A DNA stretch of 60,000 nucleotides from Cryptomeria japonica (GCF_030272615.1 NC_081411.1:44097517-44157516); one strand, 5' to 3'; positions 12,120-24,479 are shown, counted from the stretch's first letter. Made by a program: numbers and translations. Notes: a model not told the origin generated them from the sequence alone.

Positions 12120-15100
12120 GAGGAAGTCTCTATTCAAGACCACTTGCAATGTGGGTGGAAAAGTATGCAAGGTCCTAATAGATTCCGGTTCAACTGAAAA
12201 CTTTGTGTCTCTAGAAATGGTAGAGAAACTAAAGTTGAGGAGACTGTCTCAACCTTTCCCCTACAAGGTCACATGGCTCACACAAGGACAACAAGCTGTT
12301 GTGGAAGAGAAGGCTTGGGTAGAATTCCAGATTGGAACCTATAGAGATAGGTTGATGTTTGACATTGCAAACATGGATGCTTGCCATCTCCTATTTGGGA
12401 GACCGTGGCAATTTGATTTGAAGGCACACCATGATGGTGCTAGGAACACATATTCCATCACCGAAGATGGTAAGGTGATTGAGTTGTTACCTTTGATGGA
12501 GAATTAGGAAGAAACCAAACAAAAGGAGGCCAAGGTGTTGGTGTTAGGAGGGAAGCAATTCATGAAGAACATGGCAGATGAAGGCATGGTTTGTTATTCC
12601 CTTATCCCTAGTCCAATAGTAACAAAGCTGGAAAGGTTTGAAGAGAAGAAAGAAGACAGATTGAGGTTGATTGACCCTACAGTGCAACAACTACTAAACA
12701 AATACAAGGGTGTCATCTCTGATGGCATGCCAAGGTCACTACCTCCCATGAGGGATATAAACCATTGCAAAGACCTTATACCTGGATCCACATTGCCTAA
12801 TAAAGTAGCATACAAGCTCACACCAGATTAGAATGATGAGATGGCAAAATAGGTTGAAGAATTGTTGGAGTCTAGACTAATTGGCAAAAGTTTGAGCCCA
12901 TGTGCAGTCCCTGCAATCTTGGCACCCAAACAGGAAGGCACTTGGAGGCTTTGCACCGACTCAAGGGCTATCAAAAATATTACCATCAAGTATAGATTTA
13001 CAATTCCTAGGATTGAATATTTATTAGATTGTTTGGGAGGTGCTAGATATTTTACAAAGGTTGACTTAAAGAGTGGCTATTATCAGATTAGGATTAGGCC
13101 GGGAGATGAGTGGAAGACTGCATTAAAACAAATAAGGGGTTGTATGAGTGGAAGGTCATGCCCTTTGTCCTATCCAATGCACCTAGTACCTTTATGAGGT
13201 TGATGAATGAAGTCTTGAGGAATTTCATAGGGAAATTTGTTATAGTCTACCTAGATGACATTCTAGTTTTCAATCAAACCAAAGGAGAGCATCTAAAACA
13301 TATAGACCTGGTCCTAAGAAGATTGTATGAAGAGCAATTAACGATCAATTTGGAAAAGTGTTTCTTTATGCAGAAAGAGATCATTTACTTGGGATTTGTA
13401 ATCTCATATGGTGAGTTGAAAATGGATCAAGAAAATGTGAGTGCCATATTGTCTTAGCCTACACTTGGGCCAATGAATGATGTTAGAAGCTTTCATGGAT
13501 TAGTTACCTTCTATAGGAGGTTTATAAGAGGCTTTAGCCATATTTGTGCTCTTATGCTTGACACCAGAAAGGGAGGACAAAAGTGCAGGTTCAGTTGGAC
13601 AGAAGAGGCAGATAATTCCTTTGAAACATTGAAGAGAAAAGTTGCAGAGCAGCCGGTCCTTGCCATACCTGATTTCAACAAGATCTTCCAAGTGGAGTGT
13701 GATGTTAGTCACATGGCTATTGGGGTAGTGCTCAGTCAAGAGGGAAGGCCGATTGCCTTCTTTAGTGAGAAGTTAAATGAGGCATAGAGAAGATATTCAT
13801 CTTATGACCTAGAGATGTATGCTCTAGTACAATCCTTGAAAAAGTGGAGACACTACTTGCTGCCAAAAGAATTCATAGTCTTCACAGACAATCAAGCCCT
13901 TAGCTTTATAAATAGTCAAGAAAAGTTGAATCACAGGCATATGAAGTGGGTAGAGACCCTACAAGCCATCACTTTCATTCTTAAGCACAAGAAAGGGGTC
14001 AAGAATAAGGTGGCAGATGCTTTGAGCAGAAGAGTCCTAACTACAAATCAGATCCAGTTGAAGAGTGTTGGGATAGACTCCTTGAAAGCCATGCATGAGG
14101 ATGATGAAGACTTTGGAGAGGTCTATAAGGTATGTGCTTCATTTGATGAGCGGTTTCATGTTGAGTTCTCTGAATTTTTGATTCAAAATGGCTTATTATT
14201 TTAGGGTGCATGACTATGCATACCCAAATGCTCTATGAGACTGAATATAATTAAGGATAAACATTGTGGAGCAATGGCAGGCCACTTTGGTCTTGACAAC
14301 ACACTAGATTTGGTGAAGAGGCACTACTTTTGGCCCAAACTACAGACATATGTCTGGAGATTTGTGGAGGCATGTGTAATATGCCAAAAGGCAAAAGGAA
14401 AATCCACAAATGTAGGCCTATACCAACCTTTACCCATCCCTTCAAGACGATGGGAAAGCATAAGTATGGATTTTGTTTTAGGATTGCCTAGGACAAGGAA
14501 AGGATATGATAGTGTTTTTGTAGTGGTGGATAGGTTTAGTAAAATGGCACATTTCTTGCCATGTAAAACCACTTGTGATGCTTCTTATATTGCAGACTTG
14601 TTCTTCAAGGAGATTGTCCGGATACATGGTTTGCCCTTGACTATAGTCTCTAATAGGGATGTGAAATTTATTGGCCACTTCTGAAGGACCCTTTGGAAGA
14701 ATCTTGGTACAAATCTATCCTTCTCCTCAGCCTACCATCCCCAAACAGATGGCCAAACTGAAGTTGTAAACTGGTCACTAGGAAATCTACTAAGGTGTTT
14801 GACTAGACAACATGGAGAGAAATGGGATAGCATATTGTCTAAGGCAGAATTCTCCTATAATGATATAGTGAATAGGAGTACTGGTAAGTCACCCTTCTAG
14901 ATTGTCTATGGCATCCACCCAAGGGGTGTGATGGAGTTGAGAAAGCTACCTCAAGGAGAAGTCATCAGTGCAGATGGGGAAACCTTTGCTACCGCCATAA
15001 AGGAAATCCATGACCAAGTTAAAAATCACCTTCAATAATCTGCAGAAAGATATAAAGCTCATGCTGACAAAAAGAAGAGGGATGTTCAATTTGATGTGGG

Positions 15101-15513
15101 AGACTTGGTGTGGGTTCACTTGAAAAAGGAAAGACTTCCAAAAGGTAGATATACAAAGCTTATGCAAAGAAAGATTGGACCCTGCCAAATCTTGAGAAAA
15201 TATGGCCCAAATGCTTATGAAATTCAACTCCCACATGATCTTGGTTTGTCACCTATCTTTAATGTATGTGACTTAACTCTTTATAAATGTAGTGTTGATG
15301 CAGGAGAAGACACAATTTAGGTTATTGCAGATGATGACATTCCTAAACATGAACCACCAAAGTTGCATAAGGTTTTAGACACCAAGGTTGAAAAGAGAAC
15401 AAGGAACAAAGCTTAGATGGAGTACTTGGTGGCTTGGAAAGGACAACCTGATTTTGAAGTAGTCTGGATGACAAAACAATAGATCAAAGACCATGATGCA
15501 GACCTGCAGGCTC
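12120..15513 (+). pseudogene. Chromovirus pol: PR-RT-RNaseH-INT-chromodomain, broken
   Basis: Protease: 'LIDSGSTENF' with catalytic Asp near 12181. RT: from about 12862, '[19 protein letters not shown]' and YLDD at 13248-13259. RNase H: 'ECDVSHMAIGVVLS' through 'FTDNQALSF' and 'KNKVADALSRR' (13690-14040). Integrase: zinc-binding region 'GHFGLDNTLDLVKRHYFWP' with 'CVICQKAKG', core 'MDFVLGLPR', then 'AYHPQTDGQTE' (14235-14950). The C-terminal GPCQIL segment (about 15177) precedes a chromodomain near 15380-15500 ('EYLVAWKGQ', then 'VVWMTKQ'), which in this family steers integration to heterochromatin. In-frame stops occur near 12508, 12831, 12853, 13457, 13785, 14204, 14683, 14898, 15038, 15320, 15415 and 15480, and there is a frameshift near 13130. 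Confidence 0.92.
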
Positions 15514-15537
15514 TCATCTCAAGTGGGCTTGAGATTT

Positions 15538-15553
15538 CTTCTTCAGGGGAGTA
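15538..15553 (+). promoter_or_regulatory. Probable polypurine tract of chromovirus
   Basis: The bases just before the 3' LTR read CTTCTTCAGGGGAGTA, with a short G-rich purine run (AGGGGAG) where plus-strand priming is expected. It is short and interrupted, so confidence is moderate. Confidence 0.5.
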
Positions 15554-17072
15554 TGGTGCAGGAGCACCCCTTCAAGATGATAAATTAGACTCATAGGAGG
15601 AATGATAAGGCATCAAACATGTCTTTAGGATGTTTTGTATGTGTTTTAATCATGCATTGTGTGTTTGTAATAAAAGACCCCATCTTGTGAGCCCAACTCC
15701 TATTTTGGCATTTCAATAAGCCAATTAGGACTTTTGGACAATAGGGGATCAAATGTGTGTAGGACATAGTTATCCTAGTCATTTTAGTGCTTCTAAGGTG
15801 TTTTAGGAAGGGTTATAATTGACCCAAGGCATTAGATGGCGAAAGATGACATTTTGACAACTTTGGCAAAAGTTGTCAAACCTTGTCATGAGCAACTTTT
15901 ATGCACTTTTTGCAATTTTGTTTGTTTGAACTCCTCCAATGGCTCTAACCTCCTATTTTCAGTTGAGAGAAGTTGTGGAGTGGTTGTTATACCTTGTGGA
16001 TCCAATTCCCAAGAAGAGACTGTATGGAGGAAAGATTTGGTGACAGAAAACTAATGAAATTATGAGTTTTTCCTGCAATTCTAAAGTTTTGGTACGGGGT
16101 ACGGTATTGTACGGAGTGGGATCAATTCACAATGATGTGAATTGGTTGGAGTGGAGAGTTATCTTTTTTTTGTCTTTGGTGTGAGATTCAGATTGTGTGT
16201 TTTACTCTTGATATTCCAATTTTGTTGTAGGTGCCCAGGAAACCAGGGTTTACCTAGGGTTTTACTCCTCCATGGCCATAACTTGCAATTTATCAGTCTA
16301 AGACTCATGGGATTTTGTGAAATGCAAGTATGGCCAGCGTATTCTAAGATTTAAAAATCATTTTGCAGGAAGAGAAAGGGAGGTGTGTGTTTAAAATGAT
16401 TCTAGGTAGACATCTCTATGTGGCTACCTAGTCTTTGAACAACAAAGTTACCCTTGTATGCAAATGGCGATGATTCCAGGCGTGTAACCCTGGAACCCAT
16501 GATGGTTTATGGTTCCCCACATGCCCATGGGGTTTTGGTTGTATGGTTTACTCATTTGGACATAGATGCTTCACAAAAGAGACTTAATTAGCCCTTTAGG
16601 ACAGTTAACATTCTACCGGCTCAGACCTTTGTTTGTCAGACCTTGACCCTTCCTTTTGGGGAATTGTGTAACTTCCAAAAGGGTACTGAAATCCATAATT
16701 TGTATTCCAGGGTGTTTGGGTAATTTTTAACTTAAGGTCCCTTTACCTGCTTAAAAGGGCTACAAGCAAATATGCCTAATTGTGAAGGTACTATGGGGAA
16801 TAGGATTGAATCCTTCAAACCAATGTTGGATTTGGTCCAAGTGAGTCATGTTTAACCCAAAACAAGTGTGCTAATGGTCAATAACCTCTGGAGGTCTCAA
16901 AATATATGTTGGAGCAAACTAACCAAGTTGAATAGGTATGAGTCTGAAAGACTGTGAGATGATTGAACTAATGTTGTAGAGCCTTGCCTTGGTAGGATCC
17001 TATTGTTGTTTTGAGGGGTCAGTGTCATACATCTTGGAGTGTTTGGCAGGTTACAAAGAGGGCTCTGTATCA
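15554..17072 (+). repeat. 3' LTR of chromovirus (1519 bp)
   Basis: Starts TGGTGCAGGAGCACCCC and ends CTCTGTATCA, followed by ATTTT, the same 5 bp that precedes the 5' LTR. Divergence from the 5' LTR is plain by eye, pointing to an old insertion. Confidence 0.93.
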
Positions 17073-17077
17073 ATTTT

Positions 17078-18073
17078 GTTTCCTCTAACGATGTGGCCAT
17101 TCATTGTGGACATCTTGAAAATGTGCAAATGTGTCTCCCTTTCATGATAACAAATGCGAATTAGTTATGTAAATGATCAAAATTAATGAAAAATGATTAC
17201 CAAATCTTCTTGAATTTGCATTATATTGTTTAATATAGAATCTAAGACCCTTTCATTCAACTAAATGAAAACCTTAACAACATTACACTACTTATACCAA
17301 ATGCCAAAAAAATTGTTCTCTTCTTATTTCCATAAGATTTTAGTAGAACATTTTGGCTTGCAAATTTAACCAATACATTTGGGTTTTTAGTTTTTAGGAT
17401 TCCCACAGAATTTAGCAAATAGTTTTTTCATGCTTACTCCTAATCAAATGGTTTTTTACTTTGTAGTCTTTCACAACTTTCTATTAAGAATCACAACCAT
17501 ATATACACCTTAGTCAATCCGTGTACACAAAACTCCCGCTAAAATCTCGATAAACAAACTAAATCGTAGCCATTAAAATGTGCTTTCCTCTCTTAAAATG
17601 TGCTTTCCTCAACTGAGGTGGCCATTTTGTTCTATGAAAATTTAATATTAAATTTCCTTTTCACGTGATCTAACCTATTACTCATACTCAGAGTTTTAGA
17701 AACTGGGTTTTTAATTGTGATAAATATACCATTCGTGCCAACATATTGATATTTGTTTATTTTAATTAAATTTTAATAATTAATTAATATATTTTTAATA
17801 TGTCTAATGGAGTTTATATGTAATATTAATTTTGTTTGGAAAGGGTTTTTAATTGTTTATTTTTATTTTTTAATTAATCAATATTTTTAACATGTCTAAT
17901 AAGATTTATATGTAATATTAGCTTTTCTTTTCATAGAGTTTTAATTTGTTTATATTATTTTAATTACTATTATTATCTTTTTGGCATGTTTAAGACATTA
18001 CATTTATTAGTTTTGTTTTTAAAAAAATTTATAATTAGATTAAGATTTTGTTTTAAAAAAATATCTTATTATA
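17078..18073. other. AT-rich spacer
   Basis: Sequence between the chromovirus and the Tat-like LTR. No coding domain. The distal part contains three diverged AT-rich tandem units, annotated separately. Confidence 0.6.
17750..18030. repeat. Diverged ~92-95-bp tandem repeat, three units
   Basis: Units share the order TTTGTTTAT...TTTTAAT...(C)ATGTCTAAT...TTATATGTAATATTA. The 'TGTCTAAT/TGTTTAAG' anchor occurs at about 17801, 17893 and 17988. Confidence 0.7.
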
Positions 18074-19454
18074 TGTAGACATCTAAAAATGTCTCATTGA
18101 TCATGTGCTAATTATTCCTCTAATTGATTAAATAATTATTTAATTATTTAATTAAGTCATTTAATCTTATTCTTCTAAATTCATATTTCCTCATCATCTT
18201 ACTAATTATTCTATTTCTTATTCTTTCATCATTTAATCATTTTCTAATGTTAATTAAATATTTATTATTTAATTAATTTTGATTAATTCCCTAATTTAAA
18301 TAATCTTTATTATTTAAATAAATTAATTCTCAATTTCTATCTCTAATCATCTAATCATTCAACCCTATTCTAAATATTAATTAAATATTTATTATTTAAT
18401 TAATTGTGATTTTATCTTTTAATTGAAATAATCTTTATTATTTAATTAAAGTCCATTTCTAGCATAATTAAATAGTTTCTTTAAATTATTTAATTAACTA
18501 ATTAATTCTTCCATTTCCAAATCCCCAAATTCTAATTTTATTTAATTTCATATTTTTCTAATTTCCTCCAAATTCAAATACATGTGCATGATTTCAAAAA
18601 CCAAATTGAAAATCAAAGTCAAGTTCTAAATATATTCAAATGCTAAATTGAATTAAATAAATTTGATATTTGAATTAAAATCTCATGCAAAGATTAAATT
18701 GAAAATCTAAATCTAAATGCAAGCACATGCTAAATTAATTAATTCAATCAATTAATTAATTAAATCATTTATCTCTCCAATCTCTATTTCCATCTTTCAG
18801 TTAGCTTTTTCTAAATTAAGCTTTCTTTGTCATCTTCTTTATTTCCTCCAATCATTCTTTTTCTTCCTTCAGTCAACTTTTTCTCAATTAGTTGACTTCA
18901 TTGATCTACTCAATCTATTATGTTTCACTCTTACAATCAGCAGTTCAACTATCAATTTTCATTTGAGCTCACCTGAGTTCCACCTCTTGATCAATTTGTT
19001 CCACATTTCAATCAATCTTCTCCAAAAATCTATAAATTGAGCATTCAATCTCCATTTTCAAGAATCATGAACTTTGAATCTTTGTGTCACTTGCAAGTTA
19101 CCAACGCAATATCTGAGAGCCATCATACCACAAAGAAGAGAAGAGCAATGGAAGCTATATGCGATCTTGGAATGGGGAGTTTTATTGAATGATTTTAATT
19201 CCTATTTTGCTTGATTGTGTTATTTCATTGTTAGTTTGTTAGAATTCTTTGATTAGATAGGGATTCGTGATTTCCCTTTTTCTTCTAATTGATATTTTGA
19301 TTAAGATGAATCTTACATGTGACATTTTGGTAAACTCGACGTGAATCAACAACTAATTAACTTTCTTTATTTTCTGTGTGATTTTTGCAGGTTGTACGGA
19401 TTTTTTCATTTTTTTGCATGTTAAACGAATTTTGAGAAATGATTTTTCATCATG

Positions 19455-20165
19455 CAATCGCGCTTACATTGTCACACAATCACATAGATAGTGCTACGCA
19501 TTTGACCCCTCGAGGTCATGCATTTGCTCTGACAAGGTTACGCAATCGCCCTTTCCATATCACACAATCGCCCTTTCTGAATCACGCATTCGTAGAGAAA
19601 ATTATTGTCTAATTTTTTATTTTGTTTGTTGTTTGATCTAATCTAATTCTGTCTAAAATTGGGTTAATCTGGAAACAGATTACTTCTATTTCATGATTTC
19701 ATTATAACAGTTTATAGCAAGAAAAGTACAATTCAAGATTTCAGGTGCAAGAAGGATGAAACAACAAAGAAGAGAAGCCAAACGCTATCAAAAGGTTCTC
19801 CAGGTAGAAAAGAAGATACAAGATTCAGAATATCAACTGGCCTTTTATAGATATAACAACTTAGTTCTTTCTTATCAAGTTAAATATGATCTAATCAATG
19901 TTGAGTGGATGATGACAGATTTGGCTAGGGCTTCACAATTGGTTGTGCAGTTTTCTGATCAGGTTTAGTTTTCTTTTATTTTTAATTTTTTAACTCTTTT
20001 GTTGTTTGCATGTTTGTCATGCAATCGACCTATTATTGCTACACAATCGATCATTTATCATCATGCATTCGGCCTGTCAGAATCACGCATTCGCTATGTC
20101 AGGCTCACACATTTGATCTGTAAGTATCATGCAATCATACAGGTATAGTAACACATTTGCTTATG
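19455..20165. repeat. Degenerate 'TCACGCATTCGC' minisatellite in two blocks
   Basis: Two blocks (about 19455-19595 and 20015-20165) on either side of the orphan exon contain phrases such as CATGCAATCGC, TACGCATTTGA, TACGCAATCGCC and ATCACGCATTCGC, about every 20-25 bp. They are CpG-containing motifs in AT-rich DNA, and not tandem in a strict sense. Confidence 0.65.
19745..19961 (+). pseudogene. Orphan exon encoding a coiled-coil-like peptide
   Basis: Preceded by TTTCAG and followed by GATCAG|GTTTAG, so it looks like an internal exon of about 215 bp. From an ATG at 19756 the frame is open to the donor: basic start (KQQRREAKRYQKVLQVEKK), then an amphipathic stretch ending 'LARASQLVVQFSDQ'. A second acceptor-like TTTACAG near 20226 leads into a few codons and a stop. 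I do not recognise the protein. The flanking intron-like DNA is full of TCACGCATTCGC-type motifs also found in the intron of the antisense gene at 45690-45965, which suggests a related gene type. Confidence 0.4.
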
Positions 20166-20261
20166 TCAAGTTTTGAGTTTTTGTTTTCTGTTGGTTTGAT
20201 TTTACTACTAATCTCCTATTTACAGCCTGTGGCGGATTTATAGAAAGGATTAGATTAGTAT

Positions 20262-20505
20262 TTTTGCATGCATCACCTAACACTTCATCTTTTGGTGCTT
20301 AAAATCAATAACAGTTAAAATGGACATGCATGGATAACCTCACACTTCGTTGTTTGGTGCTTAAAATAAAAATGAGTTAAAATTGACATGCATGCATCTC
20401 ACACTTGGTCTTTTGGTGCTTAAAATCAATAAATGGTTAAAATTGACATGTATGCCTTCATATTTCGACTTGGTGTTTAAAATGGACATGCACTCGCATA
20501 TCTAA
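20262..20505. repeat. ~60-bp tandem repeat, four units
   Basis: Units carry CATGCAT...CACTT...TTGGTGCTTAAAAT...GTTAAAATTGA. The TTGGTGCTTAAAAT anchor occurs at about 20294, 20356, 20415 and (diverged) 20472. Confidence 0.85.
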
Positions 20506-21513
20506 CACCTAAATTTGGGCTATAAAACGAATGTGAATTGGGCTGCATTAGATTAAATCATATTTCTTTTTCTTTAAGGTAAAGAATTTTTATCGTGTTT
20601 GGGGTGGACTTACTGTTGCACTAACTAACTTTCCACCTGCCTTCGGGGTCTTGGGAGAAAGGAAGGAGGTGACAACGACATCCATTTGTATTTTATTCTA
20701 CGTAGTGAGGGGTATCTTTGACTGGGGATTTCATCACCCCATAGAGGTACTTCGAATTGGGATGCGTTGGGGATATCATCTCTCCCAGCGTACTCTCGAG
20801 CGAATTTTTCAAGCCGCTATATAAGTATACTAGTTAGGGGGCTAGAGTGTTGAGTGAATTCAACGTATGCGGGGGCCTTCCTTGCACTGATAAGCTCAAT
20901 TAAAGTCTTAAGTCGCTTGCTCTGAAAATCCATCGTTGGATCGGGATCCCTTGAAACCTAATACTAAGAATCAATTTAGTTACCAAAAAGCCCTACATTT
21001 AGTGATTTTGAGAGTGCAGATCATACCCCATAGATACCCTTCATGTACCTTACACTATGATATAGGAATCCCTCAGCTATAAGATCTTTAGATCTTTGGG
21101 GTAAGAGAGACTGGCATGCTCGAGAAGTGTGTGCCATGGAGTGGAGCTAGTGCTGCCAGACTCTCTATCTATTCATTTTGTCTCGGTATTTTATTTTAAG
21201 GGCCTCACTTGAATGGTTTTCACTTTCCAGCTTAAGATTGTATTCCGTTCTTTTTTATGTATCGTTGTGCTAGACCAGTATGGAGTTAGTCCTTTGGGCT
21301 ATTTTAGGCCCTATCCTACGTATCTCTGAATTTTCTGAGATTGTATGAAAAATTGAGTTAGTTAGCTATACATACCTCCAAGCAATTGTTCTCAGATTTG
21401 GAAAACTACAAAACATTTGCCCCAAAACATTGTCCCACACACAAAGTTACAGAAAACAAAGTCCATTTTTGAAACCAAAAACTTAAAGTCCTTACATACT
21501 TGTGACCCTAGGA

Positions 21514-21720
21514 AGTCTTTTTCATAGTCCCACTTACGTCCTCATTATCGTCCTAAGTCTTTGCATAGTCCCACTTACATCCTCATTATCGTCCTAAGTC
21601 TTTTGCATAGTCCATCTTACGTCCTCATTATCATCCTAAATTCTTCACGTAGTCCTCACTCACGTCTTCATTATCGTCCATAATAGTTAAATAATCCTAA
21701 TTTTAAGTCTACATTATCAT
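21514..21720 (+). repeat. 41-bp leader minisatellite, copy A (about 5 units)
   Basis: Unit of the type GTCTTTGCATAGTCCCACTT + ACGTCCTCATTATCGTCCTAA. About five units here, against about ten at the same place in copy B (51591-52000). It lies in the untranslated leader, 70-280 bp before the small ORF. Confidence 0.9.
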
Positions 21721-21790
21721 ATATGTCTTCATCTAGACCTCATATATGTCGTAGTCCATTATTAGTTATAGAGTCATAGCATGTGTTGTC

Positions 21791-22060
21791 ATGGGTCTCC
21801 TAGGTGATGGTTTTCTCCCCTTCAAGAAACCTAATCTAGTTCGAAATGGTGGTCAACAAGAAATCATTGATGATCTAGCTAACTTAGCTTGGGACGTACG
21901 AAGAATCGCACCTCAATATATAGGAGTCACACATGAGATTAATATTGAGTCTAAGATTTCCCATAGAATTGATAGAGAGATTGTGACAAAACAACTTAGG
22001 AAACATATGGAAAAGCTTGCATTAGAGAAATCTAGAAAAGCTCACCAGTTCTCACGTTAA
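21791..22060 (+). CDS. Small conserved ORF ahead of gag, copy A (89 aa)
   Basis: An 89-codon ORF from ATG to TAA. The same ORF, 85 codons and also open, exists in copy B at 52072-52329, while gag and pol of both copies are full of stops. The protein starts MG, has 'GDGFLPF', a central 'ANLAWD', 'PQYIGVTHEINIESK', and a charged helical C-terminus (LRKHMEKLALEKSRKAHQ). I do not recognise the family. Some Tat/Ogre-type elements carry an extra ORF between the 5' LTR and gag, so an accessory retroelement protein is plausible; being short, it may also stay open by chance. The 41-bp repeats lie just upstream and gag begins 107 bp downstream. Confidence 0.55.
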   Translation: MGLLGDGFLPFKKPNLVRNGGQQEIIDDLANLAWDVRRIAPQYIGVTHEINIESKISHRIDREIVTKQLRKHMEKLALEKSRKAHQFSR

Positions 22061-22166
22061 AATCCTTAATAGATAGTCTATTCTAGTCTTGCATACCTCA
22101 TATATACGTCTATAGTCTAGTGTTAGTCATCGTCTTGCATAGAACCACCTCATATAGTAGTCTTAG

Positions 22167-24419
22167 ATGCTCGTCACAAGGTCACAAAAAGCGAAAGGAA
22201 TAATGGACCCGAACAACACACAGTCTATAAACCCTTCTTGGAATATGGACATGTCAACAGGTCAACACTCAGGTACTCACACAATGTCCACCCTAAACGA
22301 ATTACATCATTTGACAAAGGAAGAAATTGAGTCAGCTCAACAAGATCCACATGTCCTCATGATTCTAGACATACTTATACATAGTGATAGGGACAAGTAT
22401 CTCTCGTTGTTAATACAAAATGGGGCAAAACTACCTGAGGATTTTGATGTCACAAATATTTTACCATTGGGAAAAACTTTAGGTCAAGATAATAGTCAAA
22501 CACCACCAATGACACAAATACAAGCAATGACCTCCAGTTTTCCTCAAAACGTACCTATCCAAACAAATGTCAACACAAGTGCAAACTTACAAACAAGTGC
22601 GTCATCTTTGGTGATCAATGCTAGTACACCAACACAGAGCATACCAATAATATCAAGTGCCTCAGCACCTATTCAAACACAAACAAGTGCAACCCAACCT
22701 CCACTTTCCTATAATATGGGATCAACATACAGTCATCAAAACGCAAATCTAGGTCTTGCCAATACAACAAGTACAACTCAACCAAACATGGGTTCGCATA
22801 TCACCTATTTCATATTACCTAGTGTAATGCACAAGACACAAAGTTGCAATCTTGGTACCTTCCAACAACCTCCTAGTTATGCAACCACAAATCCTTTTGC
22901 GGGACATACAAAAACACAAGGTCTACCTTTGACACAAACAGATATACTAACACAACAAATACAAAATTTGCAACAAAAAATGATGACCATGCAAACCGGT
23001 AATGATAAAAAGAGCTACACAATGCAAGACTTGCATCCTTATCCATTTGATCACACATTATACATGCCGCCTTTCCCACAACATTTTGAAACACCTAAAT
23101 TTGATAGATATCGAGGGAAGGGTGATCCTATAGATCACATCAGAGGATTTTTTATGGCATGTATAGAGGTCACCTCAGAAGATACTTATCTAATGACACT
23201 ATTTCCTAAAAGTCTGGGAGGTCCAGCTTTAGAGTGGTTTTCACATTTACCACCAACCATCACATCATGGGGAGAATTAGCTGAACAATTTATTGCAAAC
23301 TTCTCACACAACATTGACACCCCAATTACTTTGATGGACTTGTGTGCCGCTAAACAATATGAGAATGAAACATTTGCATCCTTCATACAATGATGGAGGG
23401 ATGTCTATAGGAGGTGCAAGACAATTATCCCAGAAACAGAGCAAGTAGACATGTTCACATAAAAGTTGATTCCCAAGATTAAATATCTGATACAAATGCA
23501 ATGTTTAACCACATTCAAAAAAATCATGGAAAAAGCTCTCAAATGTGAGAAGGGACTAATAGAAAAAGGTCTTATTAAGTATGGCAACACTAACAACAAT
23601 GCCAAATCTAAGTTTTGGTCAAAAAACAAAAATGTGACCAATGATGGTATTGTAGATGCTAGAACAATAAACATAACTCAACCCATTTTATCTTTGGGAA
23701 CGAGTCAGTCATCTAATCCACCTATAGGGAACAACACGACCTCCGTAAATGTCAATGCTACACAAAACATGAACACAAGAAACCCCAGGGTAAATGCTCC
23801 AAGAAGAAATTACACACCTCTAGGAGAACCTATTGAGTCAGTGCTGAAAAAGTTAATACAGACAAACATGATCACTTTACCTGAAGTAAGAGTGTATGAA
23901 CCAGGTCCTTTCAAACCCACATGGTGGAATGATAATGATTTATGCAATTATCATCAAACTAAAGGTCACAAAACATCAAGTTTCTACAAATTGAAAAACT
24001 TGGTCCAAGATATGATAGACCAAGGGGACATCACAATTGATACTGATAAAACCTCAGCAAACACAAATCTTACAATTTTTAAGGATCCTTTTGTTAAGCA
24101 TTGCAAAGGAAAAGCTACCACATCAGGTAACAAAGACAATACAGCTAACTACACAAAAGTCTCATACAACTACACTATTCATGCCATTAGCTCAGGAGAT
24201 ATAACAAATAAAGATTCACAAGAAACACTTGATCAAGATGAACAATATCAAGACACTCACATAGATGATAAACAAATTTGCATGATATCAAAGGCACACA
24301 AATATGATGATGATAGAAATCTTTGTCTCGAAGATTGGGGGCATGATCAACCATATCAATTAGGATGGTTTGAAGATGAAATCATAGAAAACATTATGGA
24401 TGTCAAACATACACATTAA
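22167..24419 (+). pseudogene. Tat-like gag, copy A
   Basis: Gag of copy A. It begins at an ATG (MLVTRSQKAKG) that is also present in copy B. The first ~230 residues are rich in T, S, Q and N. The gag core follows (PPFPQHFETPKFDRYRGKGD, 'DHIRGFFMACIE', 'LGGPALEWFSHLPPTI', 'AAKQYENETFASF'). A TGA at 23391 replaces a codon that is CTA in copy B; a TAA follows near 23460; after that the same frame continues to 24419. A single finger 'CNYHQTKGHKT' has lost its last Cys (SFYKLK in A, SCYKLK in B). At about 24415-24460 a local duplication/deletion (the phrase TGGTTTGAAGATGAAATCAT occurs twice) removes ~100 bp present in B and ends the frame. Confidence 0.88.
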
Positions 24420-24479
24420 ATCATAGAACACATTATGGTTTGAAGATGAAATCATACAATCACCATAACTCCCAGAGAC

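Larger units (their letters stand above)
8832..17072 (+). mobile_element. Ty3/gypsy chromovirus-type LTR retrotransposon, dead
   Basis: A full-length 8.2-kb element. The LTRs begin TGGTGCA, and the 3' LTR ends TGTATCA. The element is flanked by the same 5 bp, ATTTT, at 8827-8831 and 17073-17077, which is a proper target-site duplication. Gene order is gag, protease, RT, RNase H, integrase, chromodomain, diagnostic of the chromovirus branch of Ty3/gypsy. Every coding part has stops or frameshifts, and the end of the 5' LTR plus the primer-binding site is replaced by an antisense LINE piece (10378-10914). It cannot move by itself. Confidence 0.93.
19328..20562 (+). other. 1.23-kb segment found only in the left LTR
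   Basis: The left and middle LTRs align up to '...GACATTT' (about 19327; 50660 in the other) and resume at 'TTCTTTTTCTTTAAGGTAAA' (about 20563). Between them the left LTR has 1.23 kb absent from the middle one. The segment contains an exon-like ORF between splice-like sites, a minisatellite of TCACGCATTCGC-type phrases on both sides of it, and four ~60-bp tandem units. Short ATTT microhomology at the junction allows either an insertion here or a deletion in the middle LTR. Confidence 0.8.
18074..21430 (+). repeat. Left LTR of copy A (3' boundary uncertain)
   Basis: Starts TGTAGACATC and matches 46490 onward with the non-LTR insertion there removed. The first ~900 bp are AT-rich with TTAATTAA-type stretches. 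The part near 21320 (GCCCTATCCTACGTATCTCT) resembles the near-terminal LTR phrase common in plant Tat/Ogre-type elements. I could not identify a primer-binding site, and no third LTR lies in the window, so where the LTR ends and the leader begins (somewhere before 21791) is an estimate. It carries a 1.23-kb segment missing from the middle LTR. Confidence 0.75.

Noticed and set aside
20740-20810. TTGGGATGCGTTGGGGATA as the primer-binding site of the Tat-like element
   Set aside because: It resembles the end of some plant gypsy PBSs only loosely, differs between A and B, and is not preceded by a CA LTR end.
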